Below, piece after piece: positions 14,213 to 21,041 of a DNA stretch of 25,960 nucleotides. Every line of letters starts with the position of its first letter. Positions within the stretch are counted from its first letter, which is position 1. The stretch is from positions 1-25,960 of the forward strand of contig CAZXVH010000078.1 in the NCBI GenBank assembly GCA_964643965.1, written 5' to 3'. Origin of the DNA: GCA-2746795 sp964643965 (GTDB lineage Bacteria; Chloroflexota; Anaerolineae; Promineifilales; Promineifilaceae). The position numbers and the translations under genes are program-made. The notes beneath the pieces are model-generated. The model was given only the letters and a program-made list of their open reading frames with translations. It was not told the origin of the DNA and ran no database searches.

Positions 14213-15544
14213 TTAACCTCCAGAGTCTAAAGATGCTAAAGCGTCGGCCGCCGGGATGAAGTGGGGATTAAAGCTGGCGGCTTTTTCCAGGTCTTGGCGG
14301 GCGGCGCTGGTTTCACCCAGGGCGGCTTGCGCCAGACCCCGATAGTAAAAAGATTCTTCAAAATAAGGCCGATCTTTGAGGGTGGCGTCTGCTAAAAGCA
14401 GCACATCCTGGTAACGGCCGGCCTGGTAATACGCCTCATAAGGGCCAAACTGATACCACAACATGCGCCAGGGCAGGCCGATAGCCCGCGCCTGGTCGTA
14501 AGCGGCGGCGGCTTCGGCGTACTGGCCGGCATGATTGTAAGCCGTGCCTAAATTGAACCAGTAGAAAGCGTTGTCAGGGGCAGCGGCCGTTTCCGCCCGC
14601 ATTGCCGTCAGGGCGTTTTGCCACATGATGGTATCGTCCATTTCCGCGCCGATGATCTCGGCCACTGCCGCCGCCCGTTCCGGCTCAAAGAGGACGATGT
14701 AGTTGCGATTGAAATGGGGCCAAAACTCAGCCACGGTGTCGTAGGTGAGGACGCGGCCATCAGGATCGGCGTTTTGCAGTGGTTCTTCACTGGTTCCCAA
14801 CCAGGAGTCGTAAACCCAAAACTGCCGTTTGGCGTCGTCATAAGCCACTACCAGCATGTAATGGCCGTACCAACCCATCCATTGGAATTCCCCCGGCGGC
14901 TCGATGCCAATCTCCAGAATAACGGGGAAACCGGCCGCCAGCAGGCGACGGACGGTTTGCTGGTCGCCGTTGACGCGGGTGAGCGCCTCTAGTTCCGTTT
15001 TTTCGTGCACATAGGCCACCATTTCCGGCGGGCTGACGTTGCGATCTTCAGGGTTGGGCTTGAGGAAAGCGGCCGTGTCGCGTTGGCTGGCCTGGACGCC
15101 AAAATAGGTGAGGGTCATGGACAAGGTAGCGGGGCCGCAGTTGTTCCATTCCTGGAATTTATGAGTGACGCCTGCCAGCCGGACCTGCGCCGGAATGGGC
15201 GGCAAGGTGGCGGTGGGCGGTGGCGGCGTGAAAGTGGGCGGCAGGGTTTGGGTGGGTTCTGGGGTGGCGGTGATTTCTTGGGGGGCGGGCACGGCCGTAT
15301 TGGTGGCGGGCAGCGCCGCTGTCGGGGTGGCGCTGGGCAGCAGCAAAAGGCTCAAATCAGCGGTGACGGCTACGGTGGGCAAAATGGCAGCCGCTTGCTT
15401 GGGAGCGCCCAGCTCTTGAATCGGTTTAGGCAGCCGCGCCAGGTAACGCGGCGGTATGGTTTGCAGCATCACCGGGGTAAGGAGCAAGAACAGCACAACG
15501 GCCGTTCCCAGCAACAGTATCATGATGCTTCTTTTTCCGATCAT
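14213..15544 (-). CDS. membrane-anchored C39-like peptidase with TPR tail (copy 2)
   Basis: This 443-residue paralogue of the neighbouring protein has the same plan: hydrophobic N-terminal segment (about 7-27), Pro/Thr/Ala-rich linker (about 70-118), and a C39-like domain with C136 in NNCGPAT, H228 in WYGHYMLVVAYDD and D246 in VYDSWLG. TPR-like repeats follow (FNLGTAYNHAGQYAEAAAAY, YRGLAQAALGETSAARQDLE). Both copies share the phrases LKPN-x-EDRNVSP and GLP-x-RMLWYQ, so they arose by tandem duplication and then diverged strongly. Location is probably extracytoplasmic and membrane-bound; the substrate is unknown. GAGG lies unusually close to the ATG at 15544, so the ATG at codon 8 is a possible alternative start. 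The palindrome at 15497 encodes TAV within the membrane segment. Confidence 0.85.
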   Translation of the reverse strand: MIGKRSIMILLLGTAVVLFLLLTPVMLQTIPPRYLARLPKPIQELGAPKQAAAILPTVAVTADLSLLLLPSATPTAALPATNTAVPAPQEITATPEPTQTLPPTFTPPPPTATLPPIPAQVRLAGVTHKFQEWNNCGPATLSMTLTYFGVQASQRDTAAFLKPNPEDRNVSPPEMVAYVHEKTELEALTRVNGDQQTVRRLLAAGFPVILEIGIEPPGEFQWMGWYGHYMLVVAYDDAKRQFWVYDSWLGTSEEPLQNADPDGRVLTYDTVAEFWPHFNRNYIVLFEPERAAAVAEIIGAEMDDTIMWQNALTAMRAETAAAPDNAFYWFNLGTAYNHAGQYAEAAAAYDQARAIGLPWRMLWYQFGPYEAYYQAGRYQDVLLLADATLKDRPYFEESFYYRGLAQAALGETSAARQDLEKAASFNPHFIPAADALASLDSGG

Positions 15545-15578
15545 AGCCTCTTTTTTATCCGCAGATGGCGCAGTACTT

Positions 15579-15811
15579 GTCCTGAGTTTATCGAAGGATT
15601 GCGCAGATTTTTTCGATACGATGGAGGCATTATAACGGAATTAAAGTGAGACAGAAGGAAACGGCCGTTAACCAGGGCAAACTCTAACTCACTTCTTAGC
15701 CGGGAGAAATGGCAAAGTGGCGAGGTATAAAAGTGACAAAGTGGCAAAGTAACCCCATAACCTGCGCCTACTCGACTACCAGACTATTCGACCATCAGAC
15801 TACTCGACTGC
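15579..15811. repeat. cluster of short repeats in the 15545-15799 gap
   Basis: The gap between the GNAT and C39 genes holds several repeat types and no gene. GTCCTGAGTTTATCGAAG (15579-15596) matches the CTTCGA-N5-CTCAG word found in the C39 linker at 13813. One palindrome AACGGCCGTT is at 15660. GGCAAAGTGG and GACAAAGTGGCAAAGT (15708-15750) belong to the intergenic GGCAAAGT family. CTACTCGACT units (about 15768-15811, with intervening CTATTCGACC) form a degenerate direct repeat that runs into the last codons of the GNAT gene. Confidence 0.65.
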
Positions 15812-16258
15812 CAACTCCATATGCACATCGCCGTTATACCGGGCTGTTTCTATAAAGCCAAAATCCTGGTAAAGACGAACGGCCGTTTCCCAAGTTTCCG
15901 TCGTTTCCACCACAACCTTCGCATAGCCAGATTGATGCGCGGCCGCCACCAAATGAGCGGTGATAGCACGGCCGATGCCCCTGCGCCGATAATCTTTATG
16001 CACGGAAACACGCACGATACGGGCTGCGTTTCGGGCTTCCGGCAGCAATGCGCCGGCGCCAATCAGCCGGCCCCCTTCTGCTTCAACCACGATGAAAACA
16101 CCGCCATTGTCAACGTAGCTGGCCTGAATATCGTTCAGGTCGGAATTGAGGCTTAAATCAAGGGTTCCCCAATGTTCGGCGAGACCGGCCAGGATGAGTG
16201 CTTTGGCGGCTGCTTGATCGGTGGGGGAAAACGGCCGTTTACGCCAGAATGTCATCAT
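15800..16258 (-). CDS. GNAT-family N-acetyltransferase
   Basis: The 152-residue protein has the GNAT fold order. GVFIVVEAEGGRLIGAGALLPE forms strands 2-4. VRVSVHKDYRRRGIGRAITAHL carries the acetyl-CoA pyrophosphate loop (R91-R93, G94, G96). A C-terminal WETAVRLYQDFGFIETARY is the typical LY-x-x-x-GF motif. It should transfer an acetyl group from acetyl-CoA to an unidentified amine. The ATG at 16258 or the one at 16255 is used; GAGGTGAG precedes them, and its spacing suits the second better. An extended -10 promoter lies just upstream. The palindrome occurs twice, at 16230 (RPF, residues 8-10) and 15878 (TAV). Confidence 0.88.
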   Translation of the reverse strand: MMTFWRKRPFSPTDQAAAKALILAGLAEHWGTLDLSLNSDLNDIQASYVDNGGVFIVVEAEGGRLIGAGALLPEARNAARIVRVSVHKDYRRRGIGRAITAHLVAAAHQSGYAKVVVETTETWETAVRLYQDFGFIETARYNGDVHMELAVE

Positions 16259-16273
16259 CTCACCTCAAGGAAA

Positions 16274-16282
16274 ATTATATCA
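16274..16282 (-). promoter_or_regulatory. extended -10 promoter of the GNAT gene
   Basis: On the minus strand TGATATAAT (16282-16274) is a perfect extended -10, about 16 nt before the GNAT start. The -35 region at 17 bp reads TTTTGT, a weak match, as expected for an extended -10 promoter. Confidence 0.6.
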
Positions 16283-16298
16283 TGCTGTACAAGCGCAC

Positions 16299-16317
16299 AA
16301 AAGTTTGTCAAACTTTT
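16299..16317. promoter_or_regulatory. AAAAGTTTG-n-CAAACTTTT palindrome, possible operator
   Basis: AAAAGTTTG and CAAACTTTT are perfect inverted repeats around one central base, too tight for an RNA hairpin loop but fitting a dimeric regulator site. It lies upstream of the GNAT promoter and includes a TTGACA on the minus strand, in the 179-bp divergent region that also serves the ABC-F gene. Confidence 0.4.
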
Positions 16318-16425
16318 TAAGGCAAACGGCCGTTATCCTTCTCAACGATTTCTCTACTTATTCAACCTCACAGAGGGGGCAATCGTTCTCATCCGATCCG
16401 CCTACGAATTAAAGTCACAACCCGC

Positions 16426-16431
16426 TATAAT
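16426..16431 (+). promoter_or_regulatory. -10 box for leaderless transcription of the ABC-F gene
   Basis: TATAAT ends 6 nt before the ATG at 16438, so the first transcribed base should be at or very near the start codon. There is no Shine-Dalgarno sequence (the spacer is CTCCCC). No clear -35 is seen. Confidence 0.6.
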
Positions 16432-16437
16432 CTCCCC

Positions 16438-18528
16438 ATGGCAATACTTTCCGCAAAAAACCTGGCCCAATCCTTCGGCGCCCTCGATTTATTCAGCGAC
16501 GTCAGCCTGCAACTGGCGGCCAAAGACCGCGTCGGTCTGGTGGGTCCCAACGGCGTGGGCAAGACGGCGCTGCTGCGCATCCTGGCCGGCCTGGCCGAAC
16601 CGACCGCCGGCGAACTCCACCAGGCTCGCGACCTCAACCTGGGCTATCTGCGGCAAGAAGCGGTTCTCACCTTTGCCGGGCAAGACAACACCGTCTACGA
16701 AGAAATGCTCACCGTCTTCGCCGACCTGCGCCGCATGGAAACGGCGCTGCGCCAGATGGAAGGCATGATGGCCGCCGGTGACAGCGACGAGAAGCTGTTT
16801 GACCGCTACGGCCGTTTACAAGAACTGTATGAGCACGAAGGCGGCTACGACTATCAGGTAGACATCAAGCGCGTCCTGCTGGGCCTCGGCTTTCCGCAGG
16901 AAGAGTGGGCCACGCCGCTCAACCATCTCAGCGGCGGCCAGAAAACGCGCCTGCTGCTGGGCCGCCTGCTCCTGGAAAAGCCAGATTTGCTCATCCTCGA
17001 CGAACCGACCAACCACCTGGACGTGGCGGCCGTGGAGTGGTTGGAGCAAACGCTGCGCCAATGGCCGGGAGCGCTCATCATCGTCAGCCACGACCGCTAT
17101 TTCCTGGACAAAATCGTCAGCCACATCTGGGAAATGCTGCCCGGCCGTTTCAAAACATTCCGCGGCAATTACAGCCATTATGTGAGGCAGCGCCAGGAAG
17201 AGTTGGTCCGTGAACAGCAGTTGTTTGAGAGCGAAATGACGCGGCTGGCTCAAGAGATCGAATTCGTGCGCAAGCATATCGCCGGGGGCAAAACCGACAT
17301 CGCCAAAGGCAAACTGAAGCGGCTCACCCGCGACATCGTGCTGCTGGAACAGGCGGAAGCGGGGGCTTCTCTCGACGAGTTGCAGGCCAAAAGCTGGCTG
17401 GAAGTGGGCGGCCGGGTGCGCACCATCAGCGTCAACGAAGCGGAACGGCGGCTCCGCGCCATCAAACCGCCCGCCGACCGGCTACCACAACTCAAGATTA
17501 AACTGGAAGCGGCCGAGCGTAGTATGCGCACCGTTTTGCGCACCAAAAACCTGGAAGTAGGCTATCCTGATACACCGTTGTTTACCAGCGACGACATCAA
17601 GCTGGAGCGGTACGACTGCGCCGCCCTGATTGGCCCCAATGGCTGCGGCAAAACGACCTTTCTGCGCCTGCTCATGGGCGAGATTGAGCCGTTGGCGGGC
17701 GAACTGCTGCCCGGCGACCAACTGCACATCGGCTATTTTGCCCAGGCGCATGACCAGTTAAACCAGGAAAATCGCGTCATCGACGAGTTACGCCATCATA
17801 AAAACATTAGCGAGCAGGAAGCCCGGAACTACCTGGCGCAATACCTGTTCCGGGGCGATGATGTGTTTAAGCGAGTCAGCCAGTTGAGCGGCGGCGAGCG
17901 GGGGCGGCTGGCGCTCTCAATTTTGGCGCTGACGGGAGCCAATTACCTGCTGTTGGATGAGCCGACCAATCACCTCGACACCCAATCGCAGGAAGTGTTG
18001 CAGACGGTGCTGGAGCAGTTTGACGGCACGATTATCATGGTTTCGCATGATCGCTATCTGGTGGATCGGTTGGCGACGCAGATTTGGGAAATTCGAGATG
18101 GGCATCTGCACGTCTACAAAGGGCGCTATGCCGACTATCAGGCGGCGCGGGCAGCGGAGAGAGCCAGTCTGGAGGCAGAAGCCCAGGCCAAAGCGGCCGC
18201 CTGGACGCCATCACCGCTGGAAACGGCCGTTGCCGAGCCGCCAACGCTGCTCACGCTGGCCTGGATTGATGAACTGGTGGATCCGGCGCAGGTGGAGAAG
18301 CGGCGTAAGCAGGCGCAAAAAGCGGGCAGCCAGTCGTTGGGCAAGCTGGCGGAAGATATCGAGGATGCAGAGGTGTGGCTGGAGCAGGTGGAGCGGGAAC
18401 TGGCGGCGGCCCAGGCCAGCGGCGACGCCGCCGAAATCGGCCGCCTGGAAGCGGAGTTAGAAACCGCACAGATCTCGCTGGATGAGCTGATGACGGCCTG
18501 GGAGAAGCTGGATGAGGGGTGGGGGTGA
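16438..18528 (+). CDS. ABC-F family ATPase
   Basis: The 696-residue protein has two ABC domains and no membrane segments, the ABC-F layout of ribosome-associated ATPases (EttA, Uup and resistance factors). Domain 1 has Walker A GPNGVGKT (36-43), signature LSGGQ (about 163) and Walker B LLILDEPTNHLD (about 185). Domain 2 has GPNGCGKT (399-406), LSGGER (about 483) and LLLDEPTNHLD. The interdomain linker is the charged helical P-site tRNA-interacting region. From about residue 590 a Glu/Ala-rich tail ends in a coiled coil (KLAEDIEDAEVWLEQVEREL), as in Uup-like members. The exact subfamily cannot be fixed by eye. The start is apparently leaderless. The palindrome (18222) encodes TAV in the non-conserved tail. 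Confidence 0.92.
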   Translation: MAILSAKNLAQSFGALDLFSDVSLQLAAKDRVGLVGPNGVGKTALLRILAGLAEPTAGELHQARDLNLGYLRQEAVLTFAGQDNTVYEEMLTVFADLRRMETALRQMEGMMAAGDSDEKLFDRYGRLQELYEHEGGYDYQVDIKRVLLGLGFPQEEWATPLNHLSGGQKTRLLLGRLLLEKPDLLILDEPTNHLDVAAVEWLEQTLRQWPGALIIVSHDRYFLDKIVSHIWEMLPGRFKTFRGNYSHYVRQRQEELVREQQLFESEMTRLAQEIEFVRKHIAGGKTDIAKGKLKRLTRDIVLLEQAEAGASLDELQAKSWLEVGGRVRTISVNEAERRLRAIKPPADRLPQLKIKLEAAERSMRTVLRTKNLEVGYPDTPLFTSDDIKLERYDCAALIGPNGCGKTTFLRLLMGEIEPLAGELLPGDQLHIGYFAQAHDQLNQENRVIDELRHHKNISEQEARNYLAQYLFRGDDVFKRVSQLSGGERGRLALSILALTGANYLLLDEPTNHLDTQSQEVLQTVLEQFDGTIIMVSHDRYLVDRLATQIWEIRDGHLHVYKGRYADYQAARAAERASLEAEAQAKAAAWTPSPLETAVAEPPTLLTLAWIDELVDPAQVEKRRKQAQKAGSQSLGKLAEDIEDAEVWLEQVERELAAAQASGDAAEIGRLEAELETAQISLDELMTAWEKLDEGWG

Positions 18529-18543
18529 GAAGGAAAACTGGAA

Positions 18544-18584
18544 CGCGGACAGCTTGTCCGCAATAGGCGGACAAGCTGTCCGCG
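18544..18584. terminator. 18-bp perfect hairpin between convergent genes
   Basis: CGCGGACAGCTTGTCCGC (18544-18561) and GCGGACAAGCTGTCCGCG (18567-18584) are perfect inverted repeats with loop AATAG. Each arm is itself nearly palindromic. The element fills most of the 71-bp gap between the 3' ends of the ABC-F and SulP genes, so a bidirectional transcription end or mRNA 3' stabiliser is likely. It lacks a T-run and could be a REP-like repeat. Confidence 0.7.
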
Positions 18585-18599
18585 CTCCCAGGTGGGGAA

Positions 18600-20339
18600 T
18601 TAGTCTGGCGTGTTTTCCGGCACGCAGCCGATGGCGGCCATGGCGTCGTGGGTGCGGAAGTGGATGTATTGCAGGCCAAACTGGTTGATGAAGCCAATTT
18701 GTTTGAGGCGGTCCATGATGGGACCTTTGATGCCGGCCAGATGCAGGTTGACGCCGGCGTCGCGCAGTTCGGTTTGCAGGGTTTCTAAGGTTTCCAGGGC
18801 GCTGGCGTCAATGAAGTTAACGGCCGTCATGATTAACACAATGTCGTCTATTTCTGGTTTGTCGGCGGTGTGCTGTAAGATAGTGTCTTCCAGGTATTTG
18901 GTATTGGCAAAATAAAGGCTCTCATCTACGCGGATGGCAACGGCCGTTTCACACGTTTCTACCGGGTGACGCAAGACATTCCGGTACACCTCGCTCTGGC
19001 CCATGCGGCCCACCACTGCTACATGCGGCCGGCTGGTGCGCCACACGTAGAGCAGGATGGTGGCGGCCATGCCCACCAGAATGCCGTTCTCAATGCCAAT
19101 GAGCAGCACCGCCATAAATGTAATGATCATGGAAACGGCGTCCGCCTTGTTATAGGCCCAGACGTGGCGGAAGGTCTTCACGTCGATCAGGCCGATGACG
19201 GCTACCAGAATGATGGCGGCCAGCACCGCCTGCGGTAGAAAGTAAAAGAGGGGGGTGAGAAAAATGACGGAGAGGGCCATGAGAACGGCCGTTATCAGCG
19301 AAGCCAGCGCCGTATTGGCGCCCGCCTCATAGTTGACCACCGACCGGCTAAAGCCTCCCGTCACCGGATAGCCGCCGCTGAAAGCCGCGCCCAGGTTGGC
19401 TGCGCCCAGGGCAATCAACTCCTGGTCTGAGGCTACTTTTTGTCGTTTTTTGCTGGCGAGGGATTTGGCGACGGAGTAACTTTCCATGAAGCCGACGAAG
19501 CTAATTGCCAGAGCGGTGGGCAGCAGCGCCCGCCACTGTGACAGTTCAACAGAAGGCATTGTCAGCGGCGGCAAACCGGCCGGTACCTCGCCCACCACCT
19601 TCACGCTGGCGTCCTGGTTCAGGCCAAAAAGCAGCGCCGCCAGGGTTCCCAGCACCACAATGACCAGCGGCCCGCTTTTGGTAAGTGGGATGCGCACGTT
19701 TGGCGGGACGCCCAGCCGTTTAAGCTGACCGCCCAGCACATATTTGAAGTAAAACAGAATGAGAACGCCAGACACGCCAATCACCATGGTCGCCATGTTG
19801 GTTTCGCCGAGATGAGCGCCGGTGTAGCCGACGGTGTGGATGAAGTCTAAAGAGGGCATGGGCAGCCCCAACAAATGTTTCACCTGGCTGAAACCAATGA
19901 CGATGGCGGCGGCGCTGGTGAATCCAGCCAACACGGGGTGGCTCAAAAAATTGACGAGGAAACCGAGCCGAAACAAACCCATGCCTGCCTGAATCAGACC
20001 GGTGAGTAGGGCCAGGGTGAGCGCCAGTTGCAGGTAAACGGCCGTTCCCGGTTCAGCCAAAGCGCCCACGCCCCCAGCCACCATAATCGACACAATTGCT
20101 ACCGGCCCCACTGCCAAAACCGGGCTGGTTCCCAGCAGGCCGTAAAGCAGCAGCGGCGCAATGCTGGCATACAGCCCCACCTGCGGCGGCAGTCCGGCCA
20201 ACAGGGCATAAGCCATGCCCTGCGGTACCAGCATAATGGCCACGATGAGACCCGCCAACAGGTCGCCGGCCAGCCATTCGCGCCGGTAACTGCGCCCCCA
20301 GGTAAGAACGGGAATGTATTTCGTGATTGTCGGTAACAT
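18600..20339 (-). CDS. SulP-family anion permease with C-terminal STAS domain
   Basis: The 579-residue membrane protein has the SulP transport core (about residues 1-430): DLLAGLIVAIMLVPQGMAYA near the N terminus, then GLYASIAPLLLYGLLGTS, and FSGGYPVTGGFSRSVVNYEAGA. A cytoplasmic STAS domain (about 440-565) follows, with NFIDASALETLETL, where Ser in the DAS motif corresponds to the phosphorylated Ser of SpoIIAA-type domains. SulP proteins move sulfate, bicarbonate or other anions; sulfate or another sulfur oxyanion is suggested by the rhodanese 118 bp upstream and the divergent MBL-rhodanese gene. Palindromes at 18939, 19284 and 20037 are all read as TAV. Confidence 0.92.
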   Translation of the reverse strand: MLPTITKYIPVLTWGRSYRREWLAGDLLAGLIVAIMLVPQGMAYALLAGLPPQVGLYASIAPLLLYGLLGTSPVLAVGPVAIVSIMVAGGVGALAEPGTAVYLQLALTLALLTGLIQAGMGLFRLGFLVNFLSHPVLAGFTSAAAIVIGFSQVKHLLGLPMPSLDFIHTVGYTGAHLGETNMATMVIGVSGVLILFYFKYVLGGQLKRLGVPPNVRIPLTKSGPLVIVVLGTLAALLFGLNQDASVKVVGEVPAGLPPLTMPSVELSQWRALLPTALAISFVGFMESYSVAKSLASKKRQKVASDQELIALGAANLGAAFSGGYPVTGGFSRSVVNYEAGANTALASLITAVLMALSVIFLTPLFYFLPQAVLAAIILVAVIGLIDVKTFRHVWAYNKADAVSMIITFMAVLLIGIENGILVGMAATILLYVWRTSRPHVAVVGRMGQSEVYRNVLRHPVETCETAVAIRVDESLYFANTKYLEDTILQHTADKPEIDDIVLIMTAVNFIDASALETLETLQTELRDAGVNLHLAGIKGPIMDRLKQIGFINQFGLQYIHFRTHDAMAAIGCVPENTPD

Positions 20340-20457
20340 AGAAATTCAGAGCATTGAGGAGCCGGTGGCATGTTGCTGATGGCGTGTCTCATGGATTTTA
20401 CCAGCCGCACACTGCTGGCAACCAGCGTTATCCCGCGAAATCTTAAAAAGTTAGAAA

Positions 20458-20817
20458 TTATTGCAGGGGCAGGCCCGCCATCTTCCAACCAATCATGCCA
20501 TCACTGATATTGACGACATCCTCAAAGCCGGCGGCCGTTAGCTGTTCGCAGGCAAAATAGCTGCGGTTGCCGGAGCGGCAGATGCAAATGATTGTCTTGT
20601 CTGGGGGCAGTTCGTTGAGGCGGCCGGACAAGGCTTGTAAAGGCAGCAGCCGCGCCCCGCGCACATGCCCGTCATATTGATATTCCATGGGTGAACGCAC
20701 ATCTACCAATACAAAATCGTCCTCTGTCTCCAGCAGGTCGTTTAACTGGGCGGCGTTGATTTGTCTCATTTTGGTCTGGGTTTGGGCATCGCCGCGGTTG
20801 AAAAATGATTTGAACAT
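20458..20817 (-). CDS. single-domain rhodanese sulfurtransferase
   Basis: The 119-residue protein is one rhodanese domain: LLETEDDFVLVDVRSPMEYQ, HVRGARLLPL, and the active-site loop with C80 in CICRSGNRS, then MIGWKMAGLPLQ at the end. It should carry a persulfide on C80 and pass sulfane sulfur to an acceptor. A strong GAGGAG precedes ATG 20817. The first 16 residues are basic and precede the fold. SulP follows in the same direction, so a rhodanese-SulP operon is likely. It is divergent from the MBL-rhodanese gene, with which it shares a mirrored operator. Confidence 0.92.
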   Translation of the reverse strand: MFKSFFNRGDAQTQTKMRQINAAQLNDLLETEDDFVLVDVRSPMEYQYDGHVRGARLLPLQALSGRLNELPPDKTIICICRSGNRSYFACEQLTAAGFEDVVNISDGMIGWKMAGLPLQ

Positions 20818-20858
20818 GGGTGTTGCTCCTCGTTTTCGTAAATTTCAGATTCATAGGG

Positions 20859-20864
20859 AGTATA
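20859..20864 (-). promoter_or_regulatory. -10 box of the rhodanese-SulP operon
   Basis: TATACT on the minus strand lies 41 nt before the rhodanese ATG. The -35 region is poor (ATAAAC) and abuts the 11-bp repeat array, which begins 21 nt upstream of this box. That pattern suggests activator-dependent transcription. Confidence 0.5.
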
Positions 20865-20885
20865 GTGGCTGTTTGCAACGTGTTT

Positions 20886-20947
20886 ATAAAGGGCTTGTAA
20901 GGGTTGTGTAAAGGGATGCTCTTACACAACCCTTACAAGCCCTTTAA
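20886..20947. promoter_or_regulatory. mirrored operator: two sets of three 11-bp direct repeats
   Basis: On the plus strand ATAAAGGGCTT, GTAAGGGTTGT and GTAAAGGGATG follow one another at exactly 11-bp steps (20886-20918). The minus strand has TTAAAGGGCTT, GTAAGGGTTGT and GTAAGAGCATC (20947-20915). Together they form a perfect 24-bp inverted repeat (20888-20911 and 20922-20945) with a 10-nt centre. Tandem 11-bp repeats are typical for OmpR/PhoB-type response regulators, which bind head-to-tail on one DNA face. The element lies midway between the divergent rhodanese and MBL-rhodanese genes; a -10-like TATTCT at 20958-20963 may serve the plus-strand gene. Confidence 0.6.
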
Positions 20948-21041
20948 TTTTTCATTGTATTCTACTGGTAGACTCTGTTTGGTTGAGGTGCGTCGCACCA
21001 CAACGCTTACCCTGAAAGAATCAGAAAGCGGAGGAACTATT

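Noticed and set aside
20904..21041. 46-codon N-terminal extension of the MBL-rhodanese protein
   Set aside because: It reads through the operator hairpin; the ATG at 21042 has GGAGGA and begins the conserved fold.
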